DNA of 64,000 bases from JAOUEA01 sp038249195 (GTDB lineage Bacteria; Actinomycetota; UBA4738; HRBIN12): the NCBI GenBank assembly GCA_038249195.1, contig JBBRWM010000003.1:269965-333964 (forward strand), in the 5' to 3' direction. Position 1 is the stretch's first letter. Each line of letters begins with the position of its first letter. This document shows, in pieces, positions 16,339-24,519 of this stretch. Under the pieces are notes generated by a model. It was not told the DNA's origin. It ran no database searches and worked only from the letters and a program-made list of their open reading frames with translations. Made by a program: the position numbers and the translations under genes.

Positions 16339-18027
16339 ATGGACGGCTCGGTGATCGGGGACCGCTACCGCATCGAAGCCCGGATCGGTTCGGGCGGGAT
16401 GGCGGAGGTCTATCGAGGCGTGGACCCGGTGCTGAACCGCACGGTGGCCATCAAGGTGCTGCTCCCGCAATTCGCTCGCGACGCGAGCTTCGTGGAGCGG
16501 TTCCGGCGGGAGGCGCAGGCCGCGGCGCGATTGAACCACCCGAACATCGTGAGCGTGTACGACACGGGTGCCGACGGCGACACCCAGTACATCGTGATGG
16601 AGTTCATCGAGGGCAGGACCCTCGCCGAGGCGCTGGCGGCCGGGCGACGGCCGTCGCCCGTGCAATCGGCCGAGATCGCGCAGAAGATCTGCTCCGCGCT
16701 CTCGGCGGCGCACGCGCAGGGCGTGATCCATCGCGACATCAAGCCCGGCAACGTCATGGTCACGCGCGAGGGGACCGTCAAGGTCATGGACTTCGGGATC
16801 GCGCGCATCACCTCGGGCGTGGAGACCGCGCCTCAGACCTCCGCGGTGCTGGGGACCGCGTCCTACCTGTCCCCGGAACAGGCCCAAGGCCTACCCCTGG
16901 ACGCCCGCACCGACATCTACTCCCTGGGCACCGTCCTCTACGAGATGCTCACGGGACGACCGCCCTTCATGGGCGAGACGCCCGTGGCCGTGGCCTACAA
17001 GCAGGTGAACGAGACCCCCGTGCCGCCGAGCCAGATCAACGCTGACGTCCCCCCGCGGCTCGACGCCGTGGTGATGCGCGCGCTGTCCAAGAACCCGGCG
17101 AACCGCTACCAGACAGCGAAGGAGTTCTCAGAAGACCTCGGCCGCGTGATCGAGGACCAGGACGTGCACGCGACCCCGCTCATGCCCGGAGCCGGGCCCG
17201 GAGCCGGGGACGCCACGCAGGTGATCAGTCGTCCCCCCGCCACGTCGGTCCTGCCGCCTCAGGAGGAAGAGGGGTCGGGCCGGAAGGTCTGGTTGGGGAT
17301 CTTGATCGGCGTGCTGATCGTGGCGGTGCTGGGCGGCGCCGGCTACCTCCTCGTCAACAGCCTCACGAAAAACTCGAATCCGCAGCCGCTCGTGATCACG
17401 GTCGACAACGTGGTCGGGATGACCTTCGACGCCGCGAAGACAACCCTGGAGGGCCAGGGTCTGGTCGTTGCGGACCCCAAGTACAAGGCCACGGATGGCG
17501 CCGCGGAGGGAACCGTGCTCGCTCAGGACCCTGCCGCCGACCAGCCGGTGGGGCCGCGCGCTGTCGTCACGCTCACCGTGGCGAAGGCGCCGACCACCGT
17601 CCAGGTGCCCTCCCTGCGCGACCTCACGCTGGGAGAGGCTCAGTCGGCGCTAGCCGCGGTGGGGCTGAGGATCGGTACACCGACCGAGACGCCCGACCCG
17701 AGCATCGCCTCCGGGCACGTCGTCAGCTCCAACCCGGCGGCCGGGGCGCTCGCGAAGAAAGGCTCGTTCGTGGACGTCGTCGTCTCGACCGGTCCCGCCC
17801 TGGTGGCGGTGCCCGACGTCACCACCGGATGTCTGTCGCTCGGCGCCGCCAAGGGCGCCATCAACGGGGCGGGTCTCGTTCCCGCGGTCGGCCCGGCGGT
17901 CCCGCCCAACCCCGACTGCGTGAACGCCACGCGGATCGCGGCGCAGGATCCGCCCGCGGGCACGATGGTCCCGGTGGGCTCCACGGTCACCATCTCCCAA
18001 GGGAGCGGGGGCTCCCCTTCGCCGTGA
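16339..18027 (+). CDS. pknB: PASTA-domain Ser/Thr kinase PknB
   Basis: This 562-residue receptor kinase has a cytoplasmic kinase domain with GSGGMAEV (17-24), K39, HRDIKPGN (131-138) and DFG (151-153). A single membrane helix lies at about 317-338. Three extracytoplasmic PASTA repeats follow (about 350-417, 418-487 and 488-557), which bind muropeptides or lipid II. It phosphorylates cell-wall and division proteins, opposed by PstP and read by the FHA proteins of the same operon. Many actinobacteria have pknA just upstream; here only one kinase is present. The RBS is GAGAGGAG. The gene overlaps the ThyX-like gene by 4 bases. Confidence 0.95.
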   Translation: MDGSVIGDRYRIEARIGSGGMAEVYRGVDPVLNRTVAIKVLLPQFARDASFVERFRREAQAAARLNHPNIVSVYDTGADGDTQYIVMEFIEGRTLAEALAAGRRPSPVQSAEIAQKICSALSAAHAQGVIHRDIKPGNVMVTREGTVKVMDFGIARITSGVETAPQTSAVLGTASYLSPEQAQGLPLDARTDIYSLGTVLYEMLTGRPPFMGETPVAVAYKQVNETPVPPSQINADVPPRLDAVVMRALSKNPANRYQTAKEFSEDLGRVIEDQDVHATPLMPGAGPGAGDATQVISRPPATSVLPPQEEEGSGRKVWLGILIGVLIVAVLGGAGYLLVNSLTKNSNPQPLVITVDNVVGMTFDAAKTTLEGQGLVVADPKYKATDGAAEGTVLAQDPAADQPVGPRAVVTLTVAKAPTTVQVPSLRDLTLGEAQSALAAVGLRIGTPTETPDPSIASGHVVSSNPAAGALAKKGSFVDVVVSTGPALVAVPDVTTGCLSLGAAKGAINGAGLVPAVGPAVPPNPDCVNATRIAAQDPPAGTMVPVGSTVTISQGSGGSPSP

Positions 18028-19631
18028 CCGGCCCCTGGTTCGCCGAGGAGCGATTCACCGCGCAGGAGCGCGAACGGCTGCGACCGCACTTCACCAACCT
18101 CGAAGGCCCGGTGTTTGCGCTCGTGGACCTGCCTGAGGCCGTGAAGGGGGCGTTGTTCGCCCGATACTCGCGCAGCACCAGATCGCTGCGACGCCTGTAC
18201 CTCGACGAATTCTCCGAGGACGCGGCCCCGGCGGCCGGCCCGGCATCCGAGGCGGGACGGGCGAGGGCGGAGCGGCTGTACGAGAGCGTCTTCGTGGAGT
18301 ACGGCGACGACTCGGTCGCCCAGCTCGGCGGCGTTCACCTGGCCTGCGAGCAGGCCTCCCAACTGCTCGCCAAGGCGCTCGAATGGGGGCGGCTGGCCGC
18401 CTACCTCGAACAATCGACCCGGTACATGCGCTACGACGGGAAGCCCGGCGGCAGGTGGCGCGCCTGCGTTCCGGGCGAGCTCACCGGCACCCCGTTGGAG
18501 GCGCGCTACGAGGCGTTCCTCGACGAGGTCTTCTCGGCCTACGGGCGCATGTACGAGCCCGTGGAAACGTACTTCAAACGACGGTACCCGCAACAGCCAA
18601 CCGACAGCGACTTCGTCTATCGCCAAACGATCATGGCCAAGACGTGCGACACCCTGCGCGTGCTGCTGCCTGCGGGAACCCGGTCGAACCTCGGGATCTA
18701 CGCGACGGGCCAGTCGTACGAGCAGCTGTTGATGCGGCTCGCCACGCACCCGCTCCAGGAGATGCGCGATTACGGCGACCTCATGACCGTCGAACTGCGC
18801 AAGGTGATCCCCGAGTTCCTGAAGCGGGTGGACGTGGCGGAGCGCGGCGTGGCATGGAGCCGCTACTGGCAGGACAATCGCAGGCGCGTCGAGGAGGTCG
18901 CGACGCGCGTGCTCACCGACGTGAAGCCGGAAGCGCGCGAGGAGGTCACGCTCGTCGAATGGGACCCCGAGGGCGAGGTGAAGGTCGCGGCCGCCGCGCT
19001 CTACGCCGCCTCGGGCTTGCCCGACGATCAGCTCCTGAGCCTGGTCCGCGCCATGCCGCCCGCACAACGCGAAGAGATCCTGCGGGCGAGCGTGGGGGAG
19101 CGCGTCAACCGCCGGCACAAGCCCGGCCGCGCGTGGGAGCGCACCGGGTATCGCTTCGACGTCTTGTGCGACTTCGGGGCGTTCCGCGATCTCCAGCGCC
19201 ATCGGACGCTCACGCTCGAATGGCAGCGGCTCAGCACCGAGCACGGCTACGAGACCCCTCCCCAGGTGGACGAGGCGGGCGTCCGAGAGGACTGGGATCG
19301 CGTGATGCAGGCGAGCGCGGAGATGGAGGGGGCACTGCTGGACGCCGCGATGCCGGAGGTCGCGCAATATGCCGTGGCGATGGCCTTCCGCATCCGATTC
19401 GTCATGCAGATGACCGCGCGCGAGGCGATGCACGTCGTCGAACTCCGTTCCCAGCCCTCGGGGCACCCTGTGTACCGTCGGGTCGCGCAGACCATGCATC
19501 GGCTCATCGACGAACAGGCCGGTCATCACGCCATCGCGCGAGACTTCACGCACGTGAGCCACGCGGACGTCGACCTCGAACGACTCGAGGCGGAGCGTCG
19601 CACGGAGGCCAAGCGCGCCGCGCGGGGTTAG
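18024..19631 (+). CDS. Double-length ThyX-like protein (FAD-dependent thymidylate synthase family)
   Basis: This 535-residue protein contains two ThyX-like halves; classical ThyX has about 220-250 residues. ThyX needs the motif RHRx7S, with the Ser in a QSTRY-like context. Here the N-half has EQSTRY (129-134), but the preceding arginine-histidine part reads EWGR. The C-half has RHR (392-394) but carries Arg where the Ser should be seven residues later. The motif is therefore divided between halves. It may still form one composite active site or be a non-catalytic flavoprotein. The GTG start overlaps the pknB stop by 4 bases, so it ends the cell-wall operon. Confidence 0.75.
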   Translation: MTGPWFAEERFTAQERERLRPHFTNLEGPVFALVDLPEAVKGALFARYSRSTRSLRRLYLDEFSEDAAPAAGPASEAGRARAERLYESVFVEYGDDSVAQLGGVHLACEQASQLLAKALEWGRLAAYLEQSTRYMRYDGKPGGRWRACVPGELTGTPLEARYEAFLDEVFSAYGRMYEPVETYFKRRYPQQPTDSDFVYRQTIMAKTCDTLRVLLPAGTRSNLGIYATGQSYEQLLMRLATHPLQEMRDYGDLMTVELRKVIPEFLKRVDVAERGVAWSRYWQDNRRRVEEVATRVLTDVKPEAREEVTLVEWDPEGEVKVAAAALYAASGLPDDQLLSLVRAMPPAQREEILRASVGERVNRRHKPGRAWERTGYRFDVLCDFGAFRDLQRHRTLTLEWQRLSTEHGYETPPQVDEAGVREDWDRVMQASAEMEGALLDAAMPEVAQYAVAMAFRIRFVMQMTAREAMHVVELRSQPSGHPVYRRVAQTMHRLIDEQAGHHAIARDFTHVSHADVDLERLEAERRTEAKRAARG

Positions 19632-19647
19632 GCGGTCCGCGGGGGAA

Positions 19648-19669
19648 AACCCCCGGAGTTCCGGGGGTT
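19648..19669 (+). terminator. Terminator-like hairpin after the pknB operon
   Basis: A perfect 9-base stem (AACCCCCGG/CCGGGGGTT) with an AGTT loop lies 17 bases after the stop codon. The T-tract is short, as is common in high-GC genomes. Confidence 0.6.
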
Positions 19670-19685
19670 GCGGGCCTGAACCGTG

Positions 19686-19691
19686 TATGGT
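19686..19691 (+). promoter_or_regulatory. Possible -10 element for the HU gene
   Basis: TATGGT lies 36 bases before the HU start, followed by a strong RBS (GGGGAGGTG). No convincing -35 is seen. Confidence 0.35.
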
Positions 19692-19727
19692 CGGACGAAC
19701 GACCTACACCTGGGGAGGTGTCTAGCA

Positions 19728-20000
19728 ATGAACAAGTCCGAGCTCATCGACGCCGTTGCGGACCGCACCGGAGTCGCCAAGTCCACGGTCGACGAAGTCC
19801 TCAAGGGCATGACCGAGACGATCGAGACCACCGTCGCCACCGGCGACAAGATCCAGATCCCCGGCTTCGTTTCGTTCCAGAAGGTGCAGCGCGCCGCGCG
19901 CACCGGTCGCAACCCGCAGACCGGCGACACCATCAAGATCCCGGCCAGCGCCACCGTCAAGGTGACGGCCGGCGCGCGTCTCAAGAGCGCGGTGAAGTAA
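19728..20000 (+). CDS. HU family nucleoid-associated protein
   Basis: This 90-residue DNA-bending protein has the HU/IHF fold. MNKSELIDAVADRTGVAKS begins the helical dimer part, and the beta-arm carries the signature GFVSFQKVQRAARTGRNPQTG with the intercalating NPQTG tip, followed by IKIPASATVKVTAGARLK. It compacts DNA and helps architectural functions at origins and promoters. The length is standard with no Lys-rich tail, unlike mycobacterial HupB. A strong RBS, GGGGAGGTG, precedes the ATG. Hairpins lie on both sides, so it is probably a single-gene transcript. Confidence 0.96.
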   Translation: MNKSELIDAVADRTGVAKSTVDEVLKGMTETIETTVATGDKIQIPGFVSFQKVQRAARTGRNPQTGDTIKIPASATVKVTAGARLKSAVK

Positions 20001-20027
20001 GCCGCCCGTTTCACAACGCCACACCGA

Positions 20028-20050
20028 CGGCCCGGCCTCGCGCCGGGCCG
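20028..20050 (+). terminator. Rho-independent-like terminator after HU
   Basis: A perfect 9-base stem (CGGCCCGGC/GCCGGGCCG) with a CTCGC loop is followed by TTCGG. It lies 27 bases after the HU stop codon. Confidence 0.7.
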
Positions 20051-20101
20051 TTCGGCTGTCCCGGGCTGGCGGCTAGCTCGTTTCGGTACGCTGGAACACC
20101 C

Positions 20102-20272
20102 ATGGGCCGCGAATCCCTCCTGCTCCTTGCCGTCTCCATGTTGATCGCCGCCGCCGCGGTGGTGGGCATCAGCGGATGGGTGCTCGTCGTGCGCGACCGT
20201 CGTCTCGTAAGAGCGGGCGTCGCCACATCGGGAACCTCCAGCACCCATCCCGAGGACCGCGAGGAGCGCTGA
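20102..20272 (+). CDS. Small membrane protein upstream of hisD
   Basis: This 56-residue frame has one strongly hydrophobic segment at about residues 5-29 (LLLLAVSMLIAAAAVVGISG), then a basic juxtamembrane stretch (RDRRLVR) and a polar tail. The ATG lies 9 bases after TACGCT (20087-20092), a spacing suggesting a leaderless mRNA. The stop overlaps the hisD ATG by one base, so translation of the histidine operon may be coupled to it. No family is recognised. It could be a genuine small protein or a leader that controls hisD expression; the sequence shows no His-codon run. Confidence 0.5.
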   Translation: MGRESLLLLAVSMLIAAAAVVGISGWVLVVRDRRLVRAGVATSGTSSTHPEDREER

Positions 20273-21570
20273 TGCTCGAGTTCCTCGACCTGCGCGAGCG
20301 GGGCGAGCGTCTCGAAGCCACGCGGCTCGAGATCGATCCCACCGTGGCCGACACGGTCGCCGGCATCTTGCAGCGCGTGTTCGTGGAGGGCGATGAGGTC
20401 CTCGTCGAGCTCTGCCATCGATTCGACGGGGCCGATCTCACCAAGAGCGGGATCATGGTCACGGACGACGAGTTCGCGCGGGCAGACGCCGAGATGCCTC
20501 CCGAGCTCGCGCACGCGATCGACGCGTTGATCGAGCGCCTGAAGCCGTTCCATGCTCGCCAGCTCCCGCACGAGTGGCGCGACGAGAAGGACGGCGTTCG
20601 GTTCGGCGAGATCGTGCGCGCGCTCGCGTCGGTGGGCTGCTATGTCCCCGGTGGCCGCGCGGTGTACCCCTCCTCGGTGTGCATGACGGTCGTTCCGGCC
20701 GTGGTGGCCGGGGTGGAAGAGATCGTGGTGTGCACCCCCCCGCAGGCAGACGGGAGCGTCCCCCCGGCCGTGCTGTACGCGGCGCGCACCGCCGGCGCCA
20801 CACACGTTGCCAAGACCGGTGGTGCGCAAGCCGTGGCCGCCATGGCGTACGGCACCGAATCCATCCCTCGCGTCGACCGGATCGTGGGACCCGGGAACGC
20901 GTACGTCACGGAGGCGAAACGCCAGGTCGCGGGCACGGTCGGGATCGATGGCCTCGCGGGCCCCTCTGAGCTCACGATCGTGGCCGACGGCACGCTCGAC
21001 GCCCGGCTCGTGGCCCTGGACCTCATCGCGCAGGCCGAGCACGATCCCGAGGCGCGGACCTTCTTCGTGACCACCGCTCCCGAGCTCGTGGAGGCCGTGG
21101 ACGAGGCGTTGGAGCTGGCGGTGCGCACCGCGGGACGGCGCGAGATCATCGACACCGCCCTGGGCTACACCAAGGCCGTGGTGGTCCGCGACCTGGCCCA
21201 GGCCGCCGAGGTCGTGAACGAGCTCGCCTCCGAGCACGTCCTGGTCCTGCTCCCCGACCCCGAGTCGTTCGTCGGGAACATCCGCAACGCCGGCGCGCTG
21301 TTCCTGGGTCGGGCGACGGCGGTGCCCTTCGGAGACTATGGGGTTGCCTCGAACCACGTGCTGCCCACCGCCGGGACCGCGCGCTTCGCGAGTGGACTCC
21401 GAGCCTCCGACTACGTCACGGTCTCCTCCGTCGTGGAACTGAGCGCCGAGGCCGCCGCGCGCTTCGCGCCGTCCACGGCCGAGATCGCATGGGCCGAGGG
21501 GCTCGTGGGCCACGCCAAGGCCATGCAGGCGCGCGCCGAAGCCGGCGATCCGAGAGAGATCGAGTCGTGA
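20272..21570 (+). CDS. hisD: Histidinol dehydrogenase
   Basis: HisD catalyses the last two steps of histidine synthesis, oxidising L-histidinol to histidine with two NAD. The 432-residue length is normal. Family segments include GRAVYPSSVCMTVVPA, the NAD/Zn region KTGGAQAVAAMAYGTES, GPGNAYVTEAKR, and the catalytic Glu-His pair in ELASEHVLVL. The ATG at 20272 overlaps the preceding small gene's stop, and the family alignment begins there. It is the first gene of an eight-gene his operon with overlapping frames, all on the plus strand. Confidence 0.96.
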   Translation: MLEFLDLRERGERLEATRLEIDPTVADTVAGILQRVFVEGDEVLVELCHRFDGADLTKSGIMVTDDEFARADAEMPPELAHAIDALIERLKPFHARQLPHEWRDEKDGVRFGEIVRALASVGCYVPGGRAVYPSSVCMTVVPAVVAGVEEIVVCTPPQADGSVPPAVLYAARTAGATHVAKTGGAQAVAAMAYGTESIPRVDRIVGPGNAYVTEAKRQVAGTVGIDGLAGPSELTIVADGTLDARLVALDLIAQAEHDPEARTFFVTTAPELVEAVDEALELAVRTAGRREIIDTALGYTKAVVVRDLAQAAEVVNELASEHVLVLLPDPESFVGNIRNAGALFLGRATAVPFGDYGVASNHVLPTAGTARFASGLRASDYVTVSSVVELSAEAAARFAPSTAEIAWAEGLVGHAKAMQARAEAGDPREIES

Positions 21571-22625
21571 CGCCGCGTGCGCTCCCGCGGCCCGGCGTCC
21601 GCGACGTCGAGCCTTATTCGTCGCCTCAGCTCGCCGTGCCCGTCCGGCTGAACACCAACGAATGTCCCTTCCCCCTGCCGAAGGACTTCACGGACGAGCT
21701 CGCCGAGGCCATCCGCGATCAGCCCTTGAACCGCTACCCGGACGGGCAGATGACGCGGCTGCGCGAGGGCCTCGCCGCCCGCCACGGCCACGCCGTGGAG
21801 GGCACGTGGACGGCGAACGGCTCCAACGAGGTGCTCGCCGAGCTCCTCATGGCGTACGGGGGAGCGGGCCGGGGCGTCGCGATCTTCGAGCCCACGTACC
21901 TGCTGCACGCGCGGCTCGCGAGGCTCACCCAGACGGAGGTGGTCTCGCAGCGGCTCGAGCCTCCCTTCCACCTGAGCGAGGACGCCATCGCCGACGCCCT
22001 CGACGCGGACCCAGACGTGATCCTCGTCTGCTCGCCCAACAACCCCACCGGCAACGCGCAGTCGCTCGCGTCCATCGATCGGCTCGCCGGGGCCACCTCG
22101 GCGCTCGTCGTCGTCGACGAGGCGTACGTGGAGTTCGGAGGCGAGAGCGCACTCGGCCTGACGGCGGACCACGCCAACCTCGCCGTCGTGCGGACCTTCT
22201 CGAAGGCGTTCGCCCTGGCCGGAGCCCGTGTGGGCTACGTGCTCACCAGCCCGGATGTGGTCGGCGACCTTCAGCGGGTTCGCCTCCCCTACCACCTCTC
22301 CACGCTCACCCAGGCCGCGGGCATCGTCGCGCTCGCCCACGCGGACGAGGCGCTGGGCCTGCTGGAAGCGATCCGCGTCCAGCGCGACCGGATCGTCGCG
22401 GCGCTGAGCGGGATGGACGGCGTGACCGTGTATCCCTCTGACGCCAACTTCGTCCTGTTCATCCCGCCCGAACCGGCCGCCGACGTGTGGCAGGGCCTCC
22501 TCGAGCGGGGCGTGCTCGTCCGCGACCTTTCCACGGTCGTGCCCGGGGCGCTGCGCGTGACGGCCGGGGCCGAGCACGAGGTCGATCGCTTCCTCGACGC
22601 ACTCCGCGAGGTCCTGTCCGCGTGA
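21567..22625 (+). CDS. hisC: Histidinol-phosphate aminotransferase
   Basis: HisC is a PLP enzyme that converts imidazole-acetol phosphate to histidinol phosphate. The 352-residue protein shows RLNTNECPFPLP near the N-terminus, CSPNNPTGN for cofactor contact, VVDEAYVEF with the PLP-binding Asp, and the Schiff-base Lys in TFSKAFALAGARVGY. The GTG start overlaps hisD by 4 bases. Type I aminotransferases can accept several substrates, but the operon position makes this assignment firm. Confidence 0.95.
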   Translation: MTPRALPRPGVRDVEPYSSPQLAVPVRLNTNECPFPLPKDFTDELAEAIRDQPLNRYPDGQMTRLREGLAARHGHAVEGTWTANGSNEVLAELLMAYGGAGRGVAIFEPTYLLHARLARLTQTEVVSQRLEPPFHLSEDAIADALDADPDVILVCSPNNPTGNAQSLASIDRLAGATSALVVVDEAYVEFGGESALGLTADHANLAVVRTFSKAFALAGARVGYVLTSPDVVGDLQRVRLPYHLSTLTQAAGIVALAHADEALGLLEAIRVQRDRIVAALSGMDGVTVYPSDANFVLFIPPEPAADVWQGLLERGVLVRDLSTVVPGALRVTAGAEHEVDRFLDALREVLSA

Positions 22626-23206
22626 GCAGGACCGCCGCCGTCGCGCGCGCCACGAACGAAACGGAGGTTCGCGTTCAACTGGACCTGGACGGCAGCGGCG
22701 TTTCGGCCGCCGATACCGGGATCCCGTTCTTCGACCACATGCTCGAGCAGCTCGGGAAGCACGCGGGCTGGGACCTCGACGTGGCATGCAAGGGGGACCT
22801 CGAGGTCGATGGCCACCACACCGTGGAGGATTGCGGTCTCGCCGTGGGCCAGGCCCTTGCCGAGGCGCTGGGCGACAAGGCCGGCCTTCGCCGATTCGCC
22901 TCCATCACCGTGCCTCTGGACGAGGCCGCCGTGGAGGTCGTCCTCGATCTTGCCGGGCGCACCTTCGTCGTCTACGACGTCGACGTTGCCGTGGAGACCA
23001 TCGGCGGTTTCGACACGGGACTGCTCGAGGACTTCGTCAGGGCGTTCGCCCAGAGCGCGAACGTCACGATCCACGTGCACCTTCGCTACGGGCGTTCGCC
23101 CCACCATGTCTGCGAGGCCGAGTTCAAGGCGCTTGCCAAGGCGCTCGGCGATGCGTGCGCCCGCACGGGGCGAGGCGGCGTTCCGTCCACGAAGGGAACG
23201 CTCTGA
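22622..23206 (+). CDS. hisB: Imidazoleglycerol-phosphate dehydratase
   Basis: This 194-residue monofunctional HisB removes water from imidazole-glycerol phosphate. The manganese-binding His motifs are present: FFDHMLEQLGKHAGWD, DGHHTVEDCG and, later, GRSPHHVCEAEFKALAKAL. There is no N-terminal phosphatase domain, so histidinol-phosphate phosphatase must be encoded elsewhere. The GTG start overlaps hisC by 4 bases. Confidence 0.96.
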   Translation: MSRTAAVARATNETEVRVQLDLDGSGVSAADTGIPFFDHMLEQLGKHAGWDLDVACKGDLEVDGHHTVEDCGLAVGQALAEALGDKAGLRRFASITVPLDEAAVEVVLDLAGRTFVVYDVDVAVETIGGFDTGLLEDFVRAFAQSANVTIHVHLRYGRSPHHVCEAEFKALAKALGDACARTGRGGVPSTKGTL

Positions 23207-23814
23207 TGCCCACGATCGCCGTCCTCGACTACGGATCGGGCAACCTGCACTCCGTTTCGCGCGCGATCGCGCGGGTCGGCGGCGAGCCTCTCGTCACCGG
23301 TGAGGACGCGGAGGTCTCGGGGGCCGACGCCCTGGTGATCCCGGGGGTCGGGCACTTCGGGGCGTGCATACGTGCGATCTGCCACCGTGGCTTGGACGAG
23401 ACGATCCGCGCGTTCTGCGCCGGCGGCCGTCCCGTGTTCGGGGTCTGCGTGGGGATGCAGGTCCTGTTCGAAGGCAGCCAAGAGGACGCCGCGGCCGGCC
23501 TCGGCGTCCTCGGCGGGATCTGCCTGCGCCTGCCCGATGGCGTCAAGGTGCCCCACATGGGGTGGGACACGGTGCGATGGACCGAAACGCATCCCTACGT
23601 CGCCGGCATCCCCGAGGACACGCGCTTCTACTTCGTGCATTCCTACGCCCCGGCCCTCGTCGACGCGACCGTTGGCGTGAACGACTACGGGCGAGCGTCG
23701 AGCGCGGCGGTCGCGCGCGGGAACGTGTTCGCCACCCAGTTCCACCCGGAGAAGTCCGGCGAGGCCGGGCTCCAGGTCTACGAGCACTTCGTGAAGGACG
23801 TGGCCGCCCGATGA
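23206..23814 (+). CDS. hisH: Imidazole glycerol phosphate synthase, glutaminase subunit
   Basis: HisH hydrolyses glutamine and passes ammonia to HisF. The 202-residue class I amidotransferase has the nucleophile Cys in GVCVGMQVLFEG and the His/Glu pair in QFHPEKSG. The N-terminal DYGSGNLHSV is typical. Its ATG overlaps the hisB stop by one base and its stop overlaps hisA, so the subunit stoichiometry may be set by coupled translation. The partner hisF lies one gene further on. Confidence 0.96.
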   Translation: MPTIAVLDYGSGNLHSVSRAIARVGGEPLVTGEDAEVSGADALVIPGVGHFGACIRAICHRGLDETIRAFCAGGRPVFGVCVGMQVLFEGSQEDAAAGLGVLGGICLRLPDGVKVPHMGWDTVRWTETHPYVAGIPEDTRFYFVHSYAPALVDATVGVNDYGRASSAAVARGNVFATQFHPEKSGEAGLQVYEHFVKDVAAR

Positions 23815-24512
23815 TCGTCATCCCCGCCATCGACCTGCGTGGAGGACGTGCCGTGCGCCTGGTCCGCGGCGACCCCGGCAAGGAGACCTCGTACGCGGAC
23901 GACCCCGTCGCGGTGGCCGAGCGCTTCCAGGAAGAGGGCGCGCGCCGGCTCCACGTCGTCGACCTCGACGCCGCCCTCGAACAGGGCGACAACCACGAAG
24001 TCGTGGCGGCGATCTGCCATTCGGTGGCGATCCCCGTCCAGGTGGGCGGCGGGATGCGGACCCTCGAGGACATCGGAGCGCTCGTGGAGGCCGGCGCCTC
24101 GCGGGCGATCCTGGGGACCGCGGCCGCGGCGGACCCGACCTTCGTCTCTCGGGCGGTCGAGGAGTTCGCCGAACGCGTCGTGGTCGCCGTGGACGTCCGC
24201 GGCGGCCGCGTGATGGTCAAGGGATGGAAGGAGGAGGGCCCGGCCGTGGAGGCTGCCATCGCCGCGCTGGACGACGCGGGCACGCCGCGGTACCTCGTGA
24301 CGTCGATCGCTCGCGACGGGACGCTCGACGGACCGGACCTTCGCCTATACACGCAGGTGCTGAAGCTCACGCAGACCCCCGTGATCGCGAGCGGAGGGGT
24401 GCGTGATGCGGATGACATCTGGGCTCTGCGCGACCTGGGCGCTGAGGCCGCCGTGGCGGGCAAGGCGCTCTACGAGCGCACGCTGAAGCTCTCGCAGGTC
24501 ATCCGGGGCTAG
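23811..24512 (+). CDS. hisA: ProFAR isomerase HisA (possibly bifunctional PriA)
   Basis: HisA isomerises ProFAR to PRFAR on a half-barrel-duplicated (beta-alpha)8 fold. The 233-residue sequence has catalytic Asp residues in PAIDLRGGRAVRL and in TSIARDGTLDGPD, and phosphate loops GGGMR and ASGGVRD. In many actinobacteria the homologue, PriA, also performs the TrpF reaction. No trpF gene is in this window, so bifunctionality is possible but not shown. It overlaps hisH by 4 bases (ATGA). Confidence 0.94.
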   Translation: MIVIPAIDLRGGRAVRLVRGDPGKETSYADDPVAVAERFQEEGARRLHVVDLDAALEQGDNHEVVAAICHSVAIPVQVGGGMRTLEDIGALVEAGASRAILGTAAAADPTFVSRAVEEFAERVVVAVDVRGGRVMVKGWKEEGPAVEAAIAALDDAGTPRYLVTSIARDGTLDGPDLRLYTQVLKLTQTPVIASGGVRDADDIWALRDLGAEAAVAGKALYERTLKLSQVIRG

Positions 24513-24519
24513 GGCACCG

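Noticed and set aside
17640..19562. Long open frame (640 codons) antisense to the ThyX-like and pknB genes
   Set aside because: It is rich in Arg, His and Pro with no domain, and mirrors the codon bias of the real genes on the other strand; a typical high-GC shadow.
21489..21566. Longer HisC starting at an upstream ATG
   Set aside because: The extra 26 residues are hisD sequence in another frame; GTG 21567 gives the usual 4-base overlap and family start.
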